From the NCBI GenBank assembly GCA_013398955.1, contig VWPU01013670.1, positions 248,001-312,000 of the forward strand: a stretch of DNA of 64,000 nucleotides, given 5' to 3'. The notes under the pieces were generated by a model. It was given only the letters and a program-made list of their open reading frames with translations, was not told where the DNA came from and made no database searches. This document shows, one piece after another, positions 62,080 to 64,000 of the stretch (the first letter of the stretch is position 1; the number at the start of each line of letters is the position of its first letter). Source of the stretch: Callaeas wilsoni. Its lineage: Eukaryota > Chordata > Aves > Passeriformes > Callaeidae. The translations under genes and the position numbers were made by a program.

Positions 62080-64000
62080 AACTTTTTCCTGTGAATAGAC
62101 ACCATTAAAAGACCCAAGACCCAAAGATGACATTTGAGTACCAATTTATCTCAGTTTCTGGAAAGTTTCTTCCAGGAGATGGACACTTCAGTGTCATCAA
62201 TGAGCCAACACCTTGTTCCAGGTGAAGGTTTGGATCCTGGACTAGTAAAAATGTTTACAGTGTATCTTGAGAAAAAGTTGTATAAATAGATTAAACAGTA
62301 GCAGGGAAGGGAAGGGGGGGAATCATTGCTGTTGCCCTTACACACTACATGGAATACTCACAGGCATACATGTTTATGTGGAACATATATCAGAATGCAC
62401 AAAGTATTTCCTCAAAGCTTTGGTAGGATTCTCCATGGAAAATGTAGGCTTAGATACACTGAGTGGGAGGAGAAAATAATTTGCAAAGGCCTAAAGGACA
62501 CTTGCCTCTTCCTGGCTGTTTCTGGCTGGTTTGTTCTCAATTGCTCATATTTATAGGAGAATCTAAGTGCTCCTCATTCATGGTAGTATGAAAAAAGAAA
62601 AACAAAACCTCTAAGATTAAAGTACCTCCTTGAAAATACTGCCTTTTTGGTTATATTTGTGCCGCAGAGTAGGCAAAACTGGCTGCCAGCAGACCATTAC
62701 TAAACACAGTCATTGTCCAAACCACATACACAGCTATTTATGGCACTGCAGCTCAATGTTTGGGGGTCTGTATTCTCCTCTTGCTGACCTTCACAGAATG
62801 CATTTTTAAATTATTTCTTATGCTTCTCTTAATAGCTGTATTTATGAAGAAAATCATACAGATATTTTCAAATGTCATACATCTCTTTGTAATTTTTTTT
62901 TCTGGTCAGACATAATGTTAACTATAAAAGTATTTTGAGGGAATAAATACAATTAGCATTTTAGAGAGAATAAACCAGTTTCTCACTTGTTTGCTTGAAG
63001 CGCAGCATTTGGACGGTTTTACCAATGCATCCATGAGAGAGACACATGTAATATTAATCTAGGTAATGCGGCAAAACCCTTCTGGTTCCACAATTTATAT
63101 GTCTATTCACAAGATGATGACCTGTGTAGTCCTAAGGGCTGCTACCTTTTGTTTGTGTTTCTCAAAAGAAAAACATGAAACTGGGTATATTCCAGTTAAT
63201 CATTACCTATCACCTATGGCCGTGCTAGCCCAACCAACACTTTGTTCTTCCACCAGATCTCAGAGTGTGAGTAGCATCTCACTCCTCTGGAAGGCTCAGC
63301 CTCAGCCTGGGCAGGGCACTTGGCCACCCTCACCACTGACTCTAGGCTGGTGGAACCAGCTCTGGCTGAACTCCATTTTGGTTATCTCTGACGCATTTTC
63401 CACGTCCCTGTTATGTCTGACCTAGAAACACAAGTGGTTTTGAAATAAAAAAGAAATGGTAAAGCATGCATTTTATTAACCTTTGCTAAACTCTGCTTGA
63501 GTTCTTCTCCAGTTTTGGATACTGGGTTGGAAAGGGGTGTGCACAGAGGAGCTAAAGAGTATGCTCTCACTACCAAGTCCCACTACAGGCAGCTAAAATA
63601 GTATTCTGATTTTGTATGTCTTATTCCAGCTACAAACACATAGATGTCTTACACCACCTGCAGTCTTGATCTTTGACAACTGAAGAGTTTATCTGGTACC
63701 TCATTCTATACATAATATTGGAATAATGTTAGTATTTTGACACTTTTTAAATGTCATGGAGGTACATGAAATGGTAACAGAGACAAAATTGTGATTTTGC
63801 AGATCTTTCAGGACAAAAAACCTTGAAATTTTAAATTTTTTTTCCTCAAGCTTTAAGACATACTACATTTGATAAAATGCAATGGCCTTCAGTCTCTGTT
63901 GTTAGGGAGCATGAACTACACAGTGTAAATATTTCAGCAAGTAGCACTGTATCTCAAATCAAACAACTTGTCTCATTGATGGCTGGTGCTATGTGCCACT
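62080..64000. other. Unassigned sequence to window end
   Basis: No gene recognised. The + strand frame at 63066-63425 (119 codons) lies in a somewhat GC-richer patch (63210-63420) but has no domain I know and no clear splice signals. Confidence 0.42.

Noticed and set aside
1..64000. CRISPR arrays, bacterial operons, insertion sequences or phage genes
   Set aside because: No regularly spaced repeats, Shine-Dalgarno-led gene series or transposase frames are present. The repeats identify an avian genome.

Overview
This window looks like nuclear DNA from a bird, most likely a songbird (passerine). It is AT-rich, has no operon-like gene packing, and is seeded with chicken-repeat 1 (CR1) LINE fragments on both strands. 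It also holds one short element whose head resembles tRNA-Ile and whose tail is CR1-like, the architecture of the passerine SINE TguSINE1. A solo long terminal repeat of an endogenous retrovirus or LTR retrotransposon is also present. I identified everything by reading; nothing was searched or aligned.

I found no protein-coding gene that I can name. The open frames are short, mostly lack a convincing start or splice context, and many are by-products of simple repeats or transposon remnants. The window is best read as intergenic or deep-intronic sequence. The one clear promoter-like signature is a CpG island of about 280 bp (9985-10265), downstream of a long pyrimidine tract with a (TC)n run. 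Two further segments have an exon-like arrangement of splice signals: 36784-36984, which is open in one frame, and 15012-15290, which is not open. Both are weak candidates.

Layout. 1-2300: CR1 tail fragment, then a GC-rich, internally duplicated block (about 830-1900) ending in a GGA microsatellite, then a TG-rich tract. 2300-9700: AT-rich sequence without recognised genes. 9700-10300: pyrimidine tract and CpG island. 10300-28760: mostly unassigned, with a CR1 tail (18231-18521), a nested inverted repeat (17080-17144) and small tandem repeats. 28779-28956: A-tract followed by the tRNA-Ile/CR1 SINE. 28957-43800: unassigned apart from the exon candidate. 43815-50470: a CR1-rich zone with three same-strand copies. 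The middle copy (45805-47735) still shows the end of ORF1 (esterase-like domain), the ORF2 endonuclease and the end of the reverse transcriptase, with the central part missing and many frame breaks. 55991-57527: solo LTR with a 5-bp target duplication. 57947-58840: CR1 on the opposite strand. 58840-64000: unassigned sequence with A/C-rich and poly-A tracts.

No genes here can be said to work together. The retroelements are linked by mechanism: the SINE carries a CR1-like tail and was presumably mobilised by CR1 enzymes, while all CR1 copies in this window are dead. I saw no convincing undescribed system. The observations most worth checking are the CpG island, the exon candidate, the duplicated GC-rich block and the LTR.
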